A program made the translations under genes and the position numbers. The notes under the pieces are model-generated. The model was not told the origin of the DNA. It saw only the letters and a list, made by a program, of their open reading frames with translations, and searched no databases. Positions 62,569-64,000 of a DNA stretch of 64,000 nt are shown piece after piece. Source of the DNA: Psychrobacter fulvigenes (GTDB lineage Bacteria > Pseudomonadota > Gammaproteobacteria > Pseudomonadales > Moraxellaceae); assembly GCF_904846155.1 (NCBI RefSeq), contig NZ_CAJGZP010000001.1:1674001-1738000 (forward strand). Reading direction: 5' to 3'. Position 1 is the first letter of the stretch, and each line of letters begins with the position of its first letter.

Positions 62569-63948
62569 TTAGCATGGAATCTCAGCGTTACCGCGGCTGT
62601 AATACCACCAAGTCAAAACGATACAGAGAATATAAAAGACGATTAATGCGATGAACGTCCCATTCACCCCTAAGCCTGAGCCAAACATCTTCGGCACAAA
62701 GAATGCACCATACGCAGCAATGGCAGCGGTAAAGCCAACCACAGCAGCAGACTCTTTTCGTATCTCGACAAACAGCTCTTCAGTACCAACCTTACTAGGC
62801 TTAAGCCGCTCTAAAAAAGTCTTAAAAATAACAGGTATCATACTAAAGGTAGAGCCGTTACCAATGCCTGTGGTAATGAACAGCACCATAAAGGAGATGA
62901 AATAACCACCAAAGCTGCCTGCATGGCTTTCACTAGGTAAGAAGTACATCACCGACATGACTGCTAATACCATGACGATATAGTTCCAAAAGGTCACTCT
63001 AGCGCCGCCTACTTTATCAGCGATCCAACCACCTAATGGACGAAACAACGCGCCTACTAACGGGCCTAAAAAGGCAAACTTCAGCGCATTGATTTCAGGA
63101 AAAGAGCTTTTGATCAGCATCGGAAATGCCGCTGAAAACCCAATAAACGAGCCAAAAGTAGCCATATAAAGGATACACATGATCCAGTTGTGCTTACGCT
63201 TAAAGATAACCGACTGGTCTTTAAAAGACGCTTTGGCAGATGAGATGTCATTCATCATGAACCATGCAGCGACAGATATAAACACAATAAACGGCACCCA
63301 AATAAAGCCAGCATTTTGCAGATAAAGCTCTTTTCCCGCTGCCGTTATTTGAGGCGCGCCGCCCAATGCACCAAATATGCCAAGGCCAATGACTACAGGC
63401 ACCACAAACTGCATGACTGACACGCCTAGGTTACCAAGTCCGGCGTTGAGACCAAGTGCTGTGCCTTGTTTGGCTTTAGGATAAAAGAAGGAGATGTTGG
63501 ACATCGACGATGAGAAGTTAGCGCCACCCAAGCCGCATAACAGCGCAATAATGGCAAAGACACTGAAGGGGGTTTCGGGGTTTTGTACCGCAAAACCCAT
63601 CCATAATGCTGGGATTAATAACGAGGCCGTAGATATCGCTGTCCAACGTCTGCCACCAAATATCGGCACCATAAAAGAGTAAAATATGCGCAGCGTCGCG
63701 CCTGTCAATCCAGGCAGCGCCGCTAGCCAAAACAGTTGACCATCATCAAACGCAAAGCCAATCTCTGGTAGGTTTACAATGACTGCACTCCATACCATCC
63801 ACACGGCAAAGGCAAGTAACAGTGCAGGTATCGAGACCCACAAGTTGCGATTGGCGACTTTGTTACCACCTCCTTCCCAAAACTCTTCTACTTCAGGCCG
63901 CCAATCAGTAATGAGCTTGCCGCCTTTTACATTGTATTTACTGCCCAT
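62569..63948 (-). CDS. narK: NarK-type nitrate/nitrite transporter (MFS)
   Basis: This 459-residue, 12-helix major facilitator protein moves nitrate in and/or nitrite out. It opens with ITDWRPEVEEFWEGGGNKVA and the first helix LWVSIPALLLAFAVWMVWS, as in NarK. The nitrate-signature glycine-rich segments are LLCGLGGANFSSSMSNISFF (about 155) and FITTGIGNGSTFSMIPVIFK (about 345). The substrate-contact Arg of helix 2 is in GATLRIFYSFMVP. ATG 63948 follows GAGGAATA; an ATG at 63960 is less well placed. It is first in the nar locus. Nitrate/proton symport and nitrate/nitrite exchange cannot be told apart. Confidence 0.95.
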   Translation of the reverse strand: MGSKYNVKGGKLITDWRPEVEEFWEGGGNKVANRNLWVSIPALLLAFAVWMVWSAVIVNLPEIGFAFDDGQLFWLAALPGLTGATLRIFYSFMVPIFGGRRWTAISTASLLIPALWMGFAVQNPETPFSVFAIIALLCGLGGANFSSSMSNISFFYPKAKQGTALGLNAGLGNLGVSVMQFVVPVVIGLGIFGALGGAPQITAAGKELYLQNAGFIWVPFIVFISVAAWFMMNDISSAKASFKDQSVIFKRKHNWIMCILYMATFGSFIGFSAAFPMLIKSSFPEINALKFAFLGPLVGALFRPLGGWIADKVGGARVTFWNYIVMVLAVMSVMYFLPSESHAGSFGGYFISFMVLFITTGIGNGSTFSMIPVIFKTFLERLKPSKVGTEELFVEIRKESAAVVGFTAAIAAYGAFFVPKMFGSGLGVNGTFIALIVFYILCIVLTWWYYSRGNAEIPC

Positions 63949-64000
63949 GTTATTCCTCACTTAGTATCGTCTATGCTTGGTTATGATTGGTATTTTTATA

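Noticed and set aside
1..64000. CRISPR array or prophage
   Set aside because: No regularly spaced repeats, cas genes, integrase or phage structural genes were seen.

Overview
The window looks like a chromosomal segment of a Moraxellaceae gammaproteobacterium, most likely Psychrobacter. This is inferred from gene content and order (prpB-prpC-acnD-prpF, a complete narK-narGHJI locus with a PpiC-type isomerase and moeA, recCBD) and from moderate-to-low G+C; no database search was possible. It is mostly metabolic and housekeeping DNA with two simple insertion sequences. No prophage, plasmid module or CRISPR array is seen.

Layout. 1-643: no recognisable gene. 644-3028: a divergent LysR regulator / MDR-family oxidoreductase pair. 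3162-3263: a decayed IS5-type transposase scrap. 3391-4317: a bestrophin-like channel. 4474-8214: a four-gene set of amidase, HP0310/PgdA-like polysaccharide-deacetylase-fold hydrolase, a 95-residue CxxC protein and a CobW-like GTPase without the usual CxCC motif. This is the most unusual functional set in the window and may be an imide/amide-degrading module with its own metallochaperone. 8311-11932: a membrane-anchored unknown protein, a second LysR regulator, and an Nramp-fold transporter lacking the metal-binding motifs.

12317-23723: propionate catabolism by the 2-methylcitrate cycle. PrpB, PrpC, AcnD and PrpF are followed by an ABC exporter, a phasin-like protein and a GNAT enzyme, then PrpD. 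Two alternative dehydration routes (AcnD+PrpF and PrpD) are therefore encoded. prpF carries an in-frame TAA that separates a recognisable 32-codon C-terminal piece, so the AcnD/PrpF branch may be decaying while PrpD covers the step.

23827-33690: an SDR oxidoreductase, a solo TnpB element with both end hairpins, a DUF2868/DUF3482 membrane protein-GTPase pair, an ArsA-type ATPase with a small CC-ending partner, a complete 836-bp IS5/IS427-like element, and a CstA-family transporter. 34190-47115: a hypothetical protein, a purine phosphoribosyltransferase and the recC-recB-recD recombination/repair genes. 47615-50580: two unknown proteins (one resembling a membrane-tethered ModA), tRNA-Arg(CCT), TruC and a small parvulin.

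51140-63948: a dissimilatory nitrate reduction locus on the minus strand: narK, narG, narH, narJ, narI, hmp, a PpiC-type isomerase and moeA. NarK moves nitrate/nitrite, NarGHI reduces nitrate with quinol electrons, NarJ assembles NarG, MoeA makes the molybdenum cofactor and Hmp removes nitric oxide. A NarL-type 7-2-7 site lies upstream of narG and an NsrR-type 11-1-11 operator upstream of hmp; neither regulator gene is inside the window.
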